A DNA stretch of 5,307 bases from Helicobacteraceae bacterium (lineage in GTDB: Bacteria > Campylobacterota > Campylobacteria > Campylobacterales > Sulfurimonadaceae). Below the pieces are notes generated by a model, which was given only the letters and a program-made list of their open reading frames with translations, did not search any database and was not told the DNA's origin. Of the stretch, positions 1 to 5,307 are shown one piece after another. Position 1 is the first letter of the stretch; each line of letters starts with the position of its first letter. The DNA is taken from positions 1 to 5,307 of the forward strand of contig JALSUN010000247.1 in NCBI GenBank assembly GCA_027061425.1. Direction: 5' to 3'. The translations under genes were made by a program, and so were the position numbers.

Positions 1-310
1 CGATTACAGAAGAGGTGACATAAGGGCTCATAGCAAGGTCTGGAAATTTCTCTTGTAAGTCCAAAAGAAGAGACTCGTTAACAGAGCCATAAAATTTAGG
101 ATAAATGGTCAAAGGATAATTCATCACAGTAAGTTTCTTTTTGAACTCGTTATCAAAACCGTTCATAAGAGACATCGCAACAATTAGAACCATAACACCA
201 ACAGAGATACCAAGAAAGGCAAGAAGAGCAGAAAGAAAGATAAAGGGTTGGTCCTTGTCGAAACGCAAGAAGCGTGTGACAAGGTAAGGAACGATAGATT
301 GTTTAGACAT
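1..310 (-). CDS. LolC/LolE/LolF-type ABC transporter permease, N-terminal part (cut by window edge)
   Basis: This is the first 103 residues of an integral inner-membrane permease of the FtsX/MacB/LolC-E superfamily; the rest lies beyond base 1. The N-terminus reads MSKQSIVPYLVTRFLRFDK, a short cytoplasmic lead-in. One long hydrophobic helix follows at about residues 23-48, leading into the motif LIVAMSLMNGFDNEF (42-56), which closely resembles the end of TM1 in LolC/LolE (VLIVVLSVMNGFE). The start of a periplasmic MacB-core-like domain follows. In this family the permease, with the ATPase LolD, extracts mature lipoproteins from the inner membrane and passes them to LolA. The ATG (308-310) shares one base with the secA stop (TAATG). 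The nearest Shine-Dalgarno-like sequence (AAAGGTG, inside secA) lies about 16 bases upstream, rather far, so translation is probably coupled to secA. Adjacency to secA and lolA supports a Lol role over a generic FtsX-like exporter. Whether it is a LolF-type single permease cannot be judged from this fragment. Confidence 0.85.
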   Translation of the reverse strand, partial: MSKQSIVPYLVTRFLRFDKDQPFIFLSALLAFLGISVGVMVLIVAMSLMNGFDNEFKKKLTVMNYPLTIYPKFYGSVNESLLLDLQEKFPDLAMSPYVTSSVI

Positions 311-2889
311 TAGGCAGTTGCAAAAGCACCTTTTTTAGGGCCACTCTGTCCACAACAGTTTTTATACTTTTTACCTGAGCCACAAGGACAAGGGTCATTA
401 CGCGCCACTTTTTTGTCCAAAACAAGAGGTTCTTCACTGTCTTGATGGTTAAGTTGCATCTGCATCTCTAACTGTTTTTGAGCGATCTCTTGTTGACGGG
501 CAAGTTCTGCCGCCTCCTCTTCAGGATCTTTGATACTAAACTGTATAATTTGGAGTGTTTTAATGGTCTCATACTTAATCTCTTCTACAAGTTCAGTAAA
601 GAGGTTAAAGCTCTCTTTTTTGTACTCTACTAAAGGATCTTTCTGATTATAAGCACGTAAACGAATACCTGTCTTCATAGAGTCCATCTGGTATAAGTGG
701 TCTCTCCATGACTTGTCAAGTGTCTTAAGATAAATCTCACGTTCTATAGAACGCTGTACATCTTCTGGTGCCTGAGACATCTTCTCTTCATAATCATCTT
801 TTAACTGCGCATCCACATTTTCAAGGATCTCATCAAATTCCTTACCTTCTAAGACAGAGAGATCAAGATCAAAATTACACTCTTCTTTAACAGTCGCTGC
901 CAATCTCTCAAGATCAAAGTCTTCACGTGTACCACCATCAAAGATCTCTACACGTTGAAGCAGAACGGAGGTGTACTCAGAACGGATAGTCTCGACCTTA
1001 GTCTTGATATCATAGTCCTCATCTAACAGGTCATTTCTAAATTTATAGACGATCTTACGTTGTTCATTAGCAACATCGTCATACTCAACGATATTTTTAC
1101 GTCCTTCATAATGAAGGTTCTCTACTTTTTTCTGTGCTTTTTCTACCGCGCGTGTCACCATTTTAGACTCAATGTACTCACCATCTTCAACGCCTAAACG
1201 TTCCATAATGCTCTTGATGCGGTCACTACCGAAAATACGTAAAAGACTGTCTTCTAAAGAGAGGTAAAAACGTGAGCTACCTGGATCACCTTGACGACCT
1301 GCACGACCACGTAACTGGTTGTCTATACGTCTGTTTTCATGACGCTCTGTACCGATGATGCAGAGGCCACCAAGATCTTTGATCTCTTGAGCAATTTTAA
1401 TATCAACACCACGTCCTGCCATGTTTGTAGCGATGGTAACAGCACCTTTAACACCCGCATTTTTAATAATCTCACCCTCTTGTTCGTGGTTCTTTGCATT
1501 AAGTACAGTGTGCGCGATCTTCTCTTTTTTAAGCAGTTCATGTAGCAGTTCAGACTTCTCAATAGAGGCAGTACCTACTAGAACAGGACGCCCTACTTTA
1601 GCCAGTTCTCTAATCTCATTGATAACAGCATCAAACTTCTCTTCTTCTGTTTTATAAATAAGATCATTTTGGTCCAATCTTGTGATAGGTACATTGGTAG
1701 GGATAGAGACAACATCTAGTGAGTAGATTTGTGAGAACTCTGTTGCTTCAGTCTGTGCTGTACCTGTCATACCGGCCAACTTGTCATACATTCTAAAGTA
1801 GTTTTGGAAGGTGATGTCTGCTAAGGTCTGTGTCTCTTCTTTGACTTCAACCTCTTCTTTTGCTTCTAACGCTTGGTGAAGGCCTTCTGAAAAACGGCGT
1901 CCTTCACTCAAACGTCCGGTAAATTCATCTACGATGACGACTTCGCCATTGTTCACAACATAATCCACATCTTTTACAAAAAGATAGTTTGCCTTAAGTG
2001 CTTGGTCCATATGATGAGAGAGGCCAGCATTTTCTATAGAATAGAGGTTGTCCACACCAAAAAGTTTTTCAGCTTTCTCAATACCAACTTCTGTTGTTAA
2101 AATGACCTTGTCTTTTTCATCTACTGTAAAGTCTACATCTTTTTCCATCGCCAATGCCACTTTGTTCGCACGTGCGTAGTTCTCAAGTGTACGGTCAACT
2201 GGGCCAGAGATAATGAGTGGAGTACGTGCCTCATCAATCAAAATAGAGTCCACTTCATCAACGATAACAAAGTGATGTCCACGTTGTGACATCTGCTCTT
2301 TTGAAAAGGCCATATTGTCACGTAGGAAGTCAAAACCAAACTCATTGTTGGTACCATAAGTGATGTCTGCCTGATATCCCGCTATCTTAGCCATAGGATC
2401 ATGCCCTGTTTCTAAAATCGTACCAACACTAAGACCTAAAAAGTTATAGAGTGGTTCCAGGTCTTTAGCATCACGAGAGGCCAAGTAGTCATTGACCGTA
2501 ACAACATGAACCCCTTTACCTGTCATCGCATTAAGGACAACAGGAAGCGTTGCAACAAGTGTCTTACCCTCACCGGTCTTCATCTCCGCAATACGACCTT
2601 CATGAAGTACCATACCACCTACCATCTGTACATCATAATGGCGCATCTTTAGTACACGGACACTGGCTTCACGTGTAATGGCAAAGCTCTCTACTAAAAC
2701 ATCCTCAAGGCTCTTTTCCTCAGCCACAACTGCTTTTCTGATCGTTTCAAATGCAGTTTGCAGTGCTTGATCATCCATCGCTTTGTACTGCTCTTCTAAA
2801 GCATTGATCTGCTTGACACGTTTTTTATATTTTTTAAGTTCTCTGTCGTTTTGTGTTCCGAATATTTTTCCAAAAGTTGTCTGTATCAT
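310..2889 (-). CDS. secA: Protein translocase ATPase SecA
   Basis: SecA is the motor ATPase that pushes unfolded preproteins through SecYEG; it shuttles between cytosol and inner membrane. The 859 residues are full length for the family. In order: Walker A MKTGEGKT (103-110), Walker B/DEAD-type DEVD (211-214) within a DEVDSILIDEARTPLIISGP block, the preprotein cross-linking region (about 225-370), MTGTA (374-378), NBD2 motifs ATNMAGRG (487-494) and QLRGRAGRQGDPG (525-537), and helical scaffold/wing with LKTLDKSWRDHL (721-732) and GIRLRAYNQKDP (741-752). A Glu/Gln-rich, probably coiled linker spans about 789-820, and a C-terminal zinc motif has Cys at 834, 836, 845 and 846 (CxCx8CC). Thirteen residues follow the zinc motif. 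GRGVDI (492-497) has Val where E. coli has Thr; from memory this is normal in epsilonproteobacteria. The start gives MIQTTFGKIFGTQNDRE, the expected N-terminus. The ribosome site is weak: GGAA about 11 bases upstream. It is probably cotranscribed with the permease gene downstream. Confidence 0.98.
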   Translation of the reverse strand: MIQTTFGKIFGTQNDRELKKYKKRVKQINALEEQYKAMDDQALQTAFETIRKAVVAEEKSLEDVLVESFAITREASVRVLKMRHYDVQMVGGMVLHEGRIAEMKTGEGKTLVATLPVVLNAMTGKGVHVVTVNDYLASRDAKDLEPLYNFLGLSVGTILETGHDPMAKIAGYQADITYGTNNEFGFDFLRDNMAFSKEQMSQRGHHFVIVDEVDSILIDEARTPLIISGPVDRTLENYARANKVALAMEKDVDFTVDEKDKVILTTEVGIEKAEKLFGVDNLYSIENAGLSHHMDQALKANYLFVKDVDYVVNNGEVVIVDEFTGRLSEGRRFSEGLHQALEAKEEVEVKEETQTLADITFQNYFRMYDKLAGMTGTAQTEATEFSQIYSLDVVSIPTNVPITRLDQNDLIYKTEEEKFDAVINEIRELAKVGRPVLVGTASIEKSELLHELLKKEKIAHTVLNAKNHEQEGEIIKNAGVKGAVTIATNMAGRGVDIKIAQEIKDLGGLCIIGTERHENRRIDNQLRGRAGRQGDPGSSRFYLSLEDSLLRIFGSDRIKSIMERLGVEDGEYIESKMVTRAVEKAQKKVENLHYEGRKNIVEYDDVANEQRKIVYKFRNDLLDEDYDIKTKVETIRSEYTSVLLQRVEIFDGGTREDFDLERLAATVKEECNFDLDLSVLEGKEFDEILENVDAQLKDDYEEKMSQAPEDVQRSIEREIYLKTLDKSWRDHLYQMDSMKTGIRLRAYNQKDPLVEYKKESFNLFTELVEEIKYETIKTLQIIQFSIKDPEEEAAELARQQEIAQKQLEMQMQLNHQDSEEPLVLDKKVARNDPCPCGSGKKYKNCCGQSGPKKGAFATA

Positions 2890-2914
2890 GGTCTGTTCGT
2901 TTCCATTTTCTGTA

Positions 2915-2933
2915 AGTTGTTACCGTACCAACT
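2915..2933. repeat. 19-bp near-perfect palindrome in the secA leader region
   Basis: The plus strand reads AGTTGTTACCGTACCAACT: nine arm pairs around a central C, of which eight match and one (T2920/C2928) does not. It lies 26-44 bases upstream of the secA start codon, downstream of the putative secA -10 box. The symmetry and length suit a dimeric DNA-binding regulator. As RNA it would fold only as a 5-bp stem with a 9-base loop, so a DNA operator is the likelier reading. No regulator is identified. Confidence 0.45.
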
Positions 2934-2934
2934 A

Positions 2935-2949
2935 AACACCTCAAGTGTT
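2935..2949. repeat. Short inverted repeat, possible small hairpin in the secA leader
   Basis: AACAC and GTGTT form perfect 5-bp arms around a 5-base spacer. The repeat lies next to the 19-bp palindrome, both within the predicted secA 5' leader. A repeat this short is often chance, so functional meaning is uncertain. Confidence 0.25.
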
Positions 2950-2982
2950 AATAGGTATTTAGATAGCTCGGCAATGGCAGTG

Positions 2983-2988
2983 ATTATA
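2983..2988 (-). promoter_or_regulatory. Putative -10 element of the secA promoter
   Basis: Read on the minus strand this is a perfect TATAAT. It would start transcription near base 2976, giving a secA leader of about 87 bases. There is no good -35 hexamer at 16-18 bases (the sequence there is TAAAAC-like). That is tolerable in epsilonproteobacteria, whose vegetative promoters are dominated by the -10 box. An inverted repeat (3004-3019) covers the -35 position. The call is inference from motif and position only. Confidence 0.4.
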
Positions 2989-3003
2989 TCTAAGCGATAC
3001 TAT

Positions 3004-3019
3004 AGGTTTTATGAAACCT
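3004..3019. repeat. Inverted repeat over the putative secA -35 region
   Basis: AGGTTT and AAACCT form perfect 6-bp arms around TATG. The repeat lies 16-31 bases upstream of the putative secA -10 box on the minus strand, so it covers the -35 position and could act as an operator. It is also about 40 bases upstream of the lolA -35-like sequence. No matching regulator is identified. Confidence 0.35.
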
Positions 3020-3058
3020 GTCCACAGAGGGGCTAAAGGCATCAAAATATTTAGATTA

Positions 3059-3091
3059 TTGACCAAAATTGTTACCACAATGTAGTATAAT
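3059..3091 (+). promoter_or_regulatory. Putative lolA promoter
   Basis: A perfect TATAAT lies at 3086-3091, 21 bases before the lolA ATG. A TTGACC -35-like hexamer is at 3059-3064, but the 21-base spacer is longer than the usual 16-18, so its role is doubtful. A start near base 3098 would leave a leader of about 15 bases carrying the lolA ribosome site AAGGA (3103-3107), five bases before the ATG. An inverted repeat (3068-3081) occupies the spacer. Confidence 0.5.
3068..3081. repeat. Inverted repeat in the lolA promoter spacer
   Basis: ATTGT and ACAAT form perfect 5-bp arms around TACC. The repeat lies between the -35-like and -10 sequences of the putative lolA promoter, a classic repressor position. 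It contains TTGTTACC (3069-3076), the same eight bases found in the 19-bp palindrome on the secA side (2917-2924). Confidence 0.35.
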
Positions 3092-3112
3092 TTTGGCTAT
3101 TGAAGGAAACAG

Positions 3113-3628
3113 ATGAAAAAAATAGTTACCAGTCTACTTTTATGTCACTCGCTTTTTGCCCTTGGTGAGAGCACTACCACACTAGAAGCTGATTTTGTCC
3201 AGACCATTGTTGATGATCAAAACGCAACCATCACCTACAAAGGTGATATGTTGGCTAAGCGCCCCAACCAAGCACTCTGGCACTATAGTAAACCTGTAGA
3301 AAAAAGTGTTTTTATCATAGATAAGACGATTACAGTAGTAGAACCTGAACTAGAACAGGTCATCATTAAAAAGCTTCAAAACACTATAGATATCTTGGGC
3401 ATACTCTCAAGTGCAAAAAAGACATCACCCAACCACTATACTGCCTACTATCATGAAAATTCATACCATATAGTGATGGATAAGAAGGTACTTAAAAGCA
3501 TCAGTTATATTGATGCTTTTGAAAACAGTGTGACGCTAAAGTTTTCCAACCAAAAACGAAACCATAAAATTTCTGAGGCTCGATTTAACATCGTCATACC
3601 TGAGGACTTCGACGTTATTAAAGATTAA
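3113..3628 (+). CDS. lolA: Periplasmic lipoprotein carrier LolA
   Basis: LolA is the soluble periplasmic chaperone that takes mature lipoproteins from the inner-membrane Lol transporter to the outer membrane. The product has 171 residues, somewhat short for the family. A signal peptide is clear: MKK, a hydrophobic core, then ALG at 16-18 before E19, a plausible signal peptidase I site. Family marks are LEADFVQ (24-30), YKGDMLAKRPNQALWHYSKP (42-61), a hydrophobic strand with IIDKTITVVEPELEQV (68-83), and the C-terminal FNIVIPEDFDVI (158-169). The KRPNxxxWH core (49-57) matches E. coli LolA KRPNLFNWH, including the conserved Arg known to matter for lipoprotein transfer. The start is set by AAGGA five bases upstream of the ATG. 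It is divergent from secA and converges with the phosphatase gene. Cys11 is not a lipobox because Leu precedes it and the later cleavage site is better. Confidence 0.93.
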   Translation: MKKIVTSLLLCHSLFALGESTTTLEADFVQTIVDDQNATITYKGDMLAKRPNQALWHYSKPVEKSVFIIDKTITVVEPELEQVIIKKLQNTIDILGILSSAKKTSPNHYTAYYHENSYHIVMDKKVLKSISYIDAFENSVTLKFSNQKRNHKISEARFNIVIPEDFDVIKD

Positions 3629-3637
3629 AGTCTTGTA

Positions 3638-4837
3638 TCACTTCACATGATCAAGTAAAATCACTTGGTCAGCATAACTTCCAAAAGCATTCTGCATTCT
3701 TACATTACTACTGTTCTCATCTGTCACATTTTGCAGATAAATCGTCTCTATTTGAGCACCATACTTACTATATAGTTCACTATATACTTCAGGATCTTTT
3801 TCACCCGTGTCTCCTACTAAAATAAAAGTAGAATTTGGTAACTCCTCAAACATTTTACTGATAGTCCTTAATTTATGGTTGTATGTTGCATTCTCATCAA
3901 AGAACTCATAAAGTTCCGAAGCCGTTGGACTCAGTACAAACTCTTTTAAGTAGATAGCATCTACTTTAAAGCCCTTCTCATCCAAAAATTGTGTAAGAGT
4001 ATTATGAAGCTGTTTTGGAGACCCGGAGACAAAATGAAAAGAGACATTATAGTTATCTGCCAATATTGTATCAAACAGTGTATCCATTCCCTCAACTATA
4101 CGAGCAGGATTGTAAAAAGTGTTTTCAAGAAGTCTACTGTCAGATATATAGACTTCAGACACTTTCACCGTATCATCAATATCACTGATAACAACAACAC
4201 CATCTGTGACTACCAAATGTATTTTGCCTTCTATAATTCTTGTATCATCTTCCGTTAAAACCACGCGATACGTTATAGTGTCTGAACTTTTTTGATCATT
4301 TAGTATGTTGACGACCTCTGCAGATGAGAGTGTAATGTCACCACTAAAATTTCCAGAGGGAGAAGAGGCATTAAGGTTATAGTAGTTTAAGCCTATCTGT
4401 ATGGTCACAGTTTCGTCTTCTTGCGCTGAACTTAAAAAGGGGTCAATACGAGTGGTAATATCACTTGGTTCAGTAAGGTTATCATTATCTATTTCTGTTT
4501 CAAGTAAGGACAAAAATGTAAATCGTGTTGCAAAATTTGCATCTGACTCATAGATCCATCCTCTAACATGTAAGACAACTTTGCCCAGGTCTTGGTTGAC
4601 ATAGGCATAACTTTCAAAGAGTGTGACCTCTTCGTCCTCATCTACACAGGCTTCATCATCAAAAAAACCACAACTTTTATAGTATCTATCATTGTATAAA
4701 TATAGATTTTCATTCACTTGTTGTGGTGCATTTTCCACCTTCTCTTTTTCAATAGAAGTGTCATCCGTAGAGACTGGGGTATCAGAGCATCCAAATAGAA
4801 ACATTAGAAGAAGGAGAGGCAATATATAAGTTTTCAT
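3638..4837 (-). CDS. Predicted lipoprotein with App1/DUF2183-type HAD phosphatase domain
   Basis: The 399-residue product starts with a lipoprotein signal: a hydrophobic stretch at 5-16 then LFGC with Cys17 as the lipidation site; Ser follows, so an outer-membrane destination is likely if the E. coli +2 rule holds. A linker rich in acidic and polar residues (about 19-45) is followed by a two-Cys acidic segment (Cys56, Cys64). A mixed, probably beta-rich region runs to about residue 210. The C-terminal half carries the DUF2183/App1 catalytic motifs of the HAD superfamily: DIDDT at 219-223 (nucleophile Asp219, acid/base Asp221), SGSP at 271-274, Lys298 in LKEF, and GDTGEKD at 342-348 before PEVY. 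Yeast App1 is a phosphatidate phosphatase; the substrate of bacterial members is largely unknown, so lipid phosphatase activity is inference. The start gives a proper signal sequence, with GGA five bases upstream. The gene converges with lolA and appears to be a single-gene unit. Confidence 0.88.
   Translation of the reverse strand: MKTYILPLLLLMFLFGCSDTPVSTDDTSIEKEKVENAPQQVNENLYLYNDRYYKSCGFFDDEACVDEDEEVTLFESYAYVNQDLGKVVLHVRGWIYESDANFATRFTFLSLLETEIDNDNLTEPSDITTRIDPFLSSAQEDETVTIQIGLNYYNLNASSPSGNFSGDITLSSAEVVNILNDQKSSDTITYRVVLTEDDTRIIEGKIHLVVTDGVVVISDIDDTVKVSEVYISDSRLLENTFYNPARIVEGMDTLFDTILADNYNVSFHFVSGSPKQLHNTLTQFLDEKGFKVDAIYLKEFVLSPTASELYEFFDENATYNHKLRTISKMFEELPNSTFILVGDTGEKDPEVYSELYSKYGAQIETIYLQNVTDENSSNVRMQNAFGSYADQVILLDHVK
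3648..3671 (+). other. Hairpin just past the lolA stop, inside the opposing gene
   Basis: TGATCAAGT and ACTTGGTCA form a 9-bp stem (one U-G wobble in plus-strand RNA) with a 6-base loop, beginning 20 bases after the lolA stop. No T-run follows, so it is not a standard intrinsic terminator; it could protect or define the lolA transcript 3' end. It overlaps the last codons of the phosphatase gene, where on the minus strand the wobble becomes an A/C mismatch. Confidence 0.3.
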
Positions 4838-4856
4838 TTATATCCGTTTTTGTTAT

Positions 4857-4886
4857 ATCATAGCTGTTTTATACTACAAAAATCAA
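4857..4886 (-). promoter_or_regulatory. Putative promoter of the phosphatase lipoprotein gene
   Basis: On the minus strand TTGATT (4881-4886) and TATGAT (4857-4862) lie 18 bases apart, a good sigma-70-like pair. Transcription would start near base 4850 and leave a leader of about 12 bases containing GGA before the ATG. A second A/T-rich -10-like word, TATAAA (4868-4873), lies within the spacer and could be an alternative. Confidence 0.45.
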
Positions 4887-4943
4887 GTGATATTAGTAAA
4901 ATCTAAATAGAGTTTTTAAAAGGAGAGATAATGGGTGAAAGAG

Positions 4944-4968
4944 AGACTATGACCAAAGGTCACAGTCT
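4944..4968 (-). terminator. Probable hairpin terminator downstream of acnB
   Basis: In minus-strand RNA, AGACTGTGACC and GGTCATAGTCT pair over 11 bp (one G-U wobble) around a three-base UUU loop. The stem begins 9 bases after the acnB stop. Only a broken U-rich run (CTCTTTC) follows, so termination may be partial. On the plus strand the wobble becomes an A/C mismatch and a run of A, not T, follows, so a minus-strand role is favoured. Confidence 0.55.
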
Positions 4969-4977
4969 AAAAAAGTG

Positions 4978-5307
4978 TTATACAGGCTTAACAGTTACAC
5001 CATATTTCTCTTCAGCAGTTTTACGTGCTTCAAGATGGTAACCGTCGATCTCGTTGAAGTTAAGGTACTTATAGATCTTGTCCTCTTTACCTTCGATCTT
5101 AGCAGGAACAATGTCCATGTACTCAGCTGGTGTTGGGATACGACCAAGCTTAGAACATACAGCAGCAAGTTCAGCAGAACCAAGATAAACTTGAGTGCCC
5201 TTACCTAGACGGTTGTCGAAGTTACGTGTAGAAGTTGAGAACACTGTAGAGTTAGGACGTGCAGACGCCTGGTTACCCATACAGAGTGAACAACCTGGAA
5301 CCTCAGT
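4978..5307 (-). CDS. acnB: Aconitate hydratase B (AcnB), C-terminal part (5' end beyond window)
   Basis: AcnB interconverts citrate and isocitrate in the TCA cycle (cytosolic, [4Fe-4S] enzyme; members also act on 2-methylcitrate-derived intermediates). The window holds the last 109 residues; the frame stays open to base 5307, so the Met encoded near 5280 is internal and not a start. The fragment begins TEVPGCSLCMGNQ, which carries two of the three cluster-binding Cys (equivalent to E. coli AcnB Cys769 and Cys772, from memory). VFSTSTRNFDNRLGKG, LGSAELAAVCSKLGRIPTPAEY and YKYLNFNEID follow, all matching the AcnB C-terminal domain and distinguishing it from AcnA. It ends in a TAA, with a terminator-like hairpin 9 bases later. 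It reads in the same direction as the phosphatase gene but is separated by a hairpin and a promoter, so it is probably an independent unit. Confidence 0.96.
   Translation of the reverse strand, partial: TEVPGCSLCMGNQASARPNSTVFSTSTRNFDNRLGKGTQVYLGSAELAAVCSKLGRIPTPAEYMDIVPAKIEGKEDKIYKYLNFNEIDGYHLEARKTAEEKYGVTVKPV

Noticed and set aside
1396..1413. SecA GRGVDI instead of GRGTDI as a possible defect
   Set aside because: From memory this Val is usual in epsilonproteobacterial SecA; all other ATPase motifs are intact.
1323..1657. Several 60-80 residue open frames on both strands inside secA
   Set aside because: They are shadows of secA in other frames; no plausible start signal or recognisable protein family, and secA is fully conserved across this stretch.
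3018..3027. TGTCCACAG resembling a DnaA box
   Set aside because: It differs from TTATNCACA at key positions, is a single copy, and is not in an origin-like context.
2851..3036. 61-residue plus-strand frame across the secA start and intergenic region
   Set aside because: It covers the conserved secA N-terminus in antisense and the region where divergent promoters are expected; no ribosome site of note.
3113..3166. Cys11 in the LolA signal peptide as a possible lipobox
   Set aside because: The residue before the Cys is Leu, not Gly/Ala/Ser, and ALG at 16-18 gives a good signal peptidase I site, as expected for soluble LolA.
3989..4258. 89-residue plus-strand frame inside the phosphatase gene
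   Set aside because: It is antisense to the conserved catalytic DUF2183 region, and its composition (Ile/Cys/Asn-rich) is unlike a real protein.
4975..5208. Open frames on both strands overlapping the acnB end
   Set aside because: The acnB frame is unmistakable and runs to the window edge; the others are low-complexity shadow translations.
4978..5280. A stand-alone 100-residue protein starting at MGNQ
   Set aside because: The frame continues upstream through TEVPGCSLC, the conserved cluster-binding segment of AcnB, to the end of the window.

Overview
The window looks like a chromosomal segment of a low-to-moderate GC, free-living member of the Campylobacterota (epsilonproteobacteria; Sulfurovum/Sulfurimonas-like, genus uncertain). 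The reasons are the epsilon-type SecA sequence, the AcnB-type aconitase, and the gene order lolA / secA / LolC-E-FtsX-type permease. From memory, that order matches Helicobacter pylori HP0785-HP0786-HP0787. No mobile element, CRISPR array, tRNA or rRNA gene is visible, and every long open stretch fits a recognisable family.

Layout. Bases 1-310 (minus) hold the first 103 residues of an inner-membrane permease of the LolC/LolE/LolF type, cut by the window edge. Its start codon shares one base with the stop codon of secA (310-2889, minus). A 223-bp divergent intergenic region (2890-3112) separates secA from lolA (3113-3628, plus) and is rich in inverted repeats. lolA converges, with only 9 bp between stop codons, on a gene for a predicted lipoprotein with an App1/DUF2183 (HAD-type) phosphatase domain (3638-4837, minus). 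A 140-bp gap (4838-4977) holds the putative promoter of the lipoprotein gene and a hairpin that probably ends the next transcript. The window closes with the C-terminal 109 residues of acnB (4978-5307, minus).

How it fits together. SecA drives export of unfolded proteins, including prolipoproteins, across the inner membrane. The permease would release mature lipoproteins from that membrane, and LolA would carry them through the periplasm. The neighbouring phosphatase is itself a predicted lipoprotein with Ser after the lipid-bearing Cys, so it is a possible client of that route. The acnB fragment is TCA-cycle metabolism and appears to be a separate unit.

I did not find a clear new system. 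The parts most worth a second look are the secA/lolA divergent region (a near-perfect 19-bp palindrome, an 8-bp word shared between the two sides, and an inverted repeat over the putative secA -35 region), a possible short leader peptide ending exactly at the secA start codon, and the lipoprotein-anchored App1-type phosphatase.
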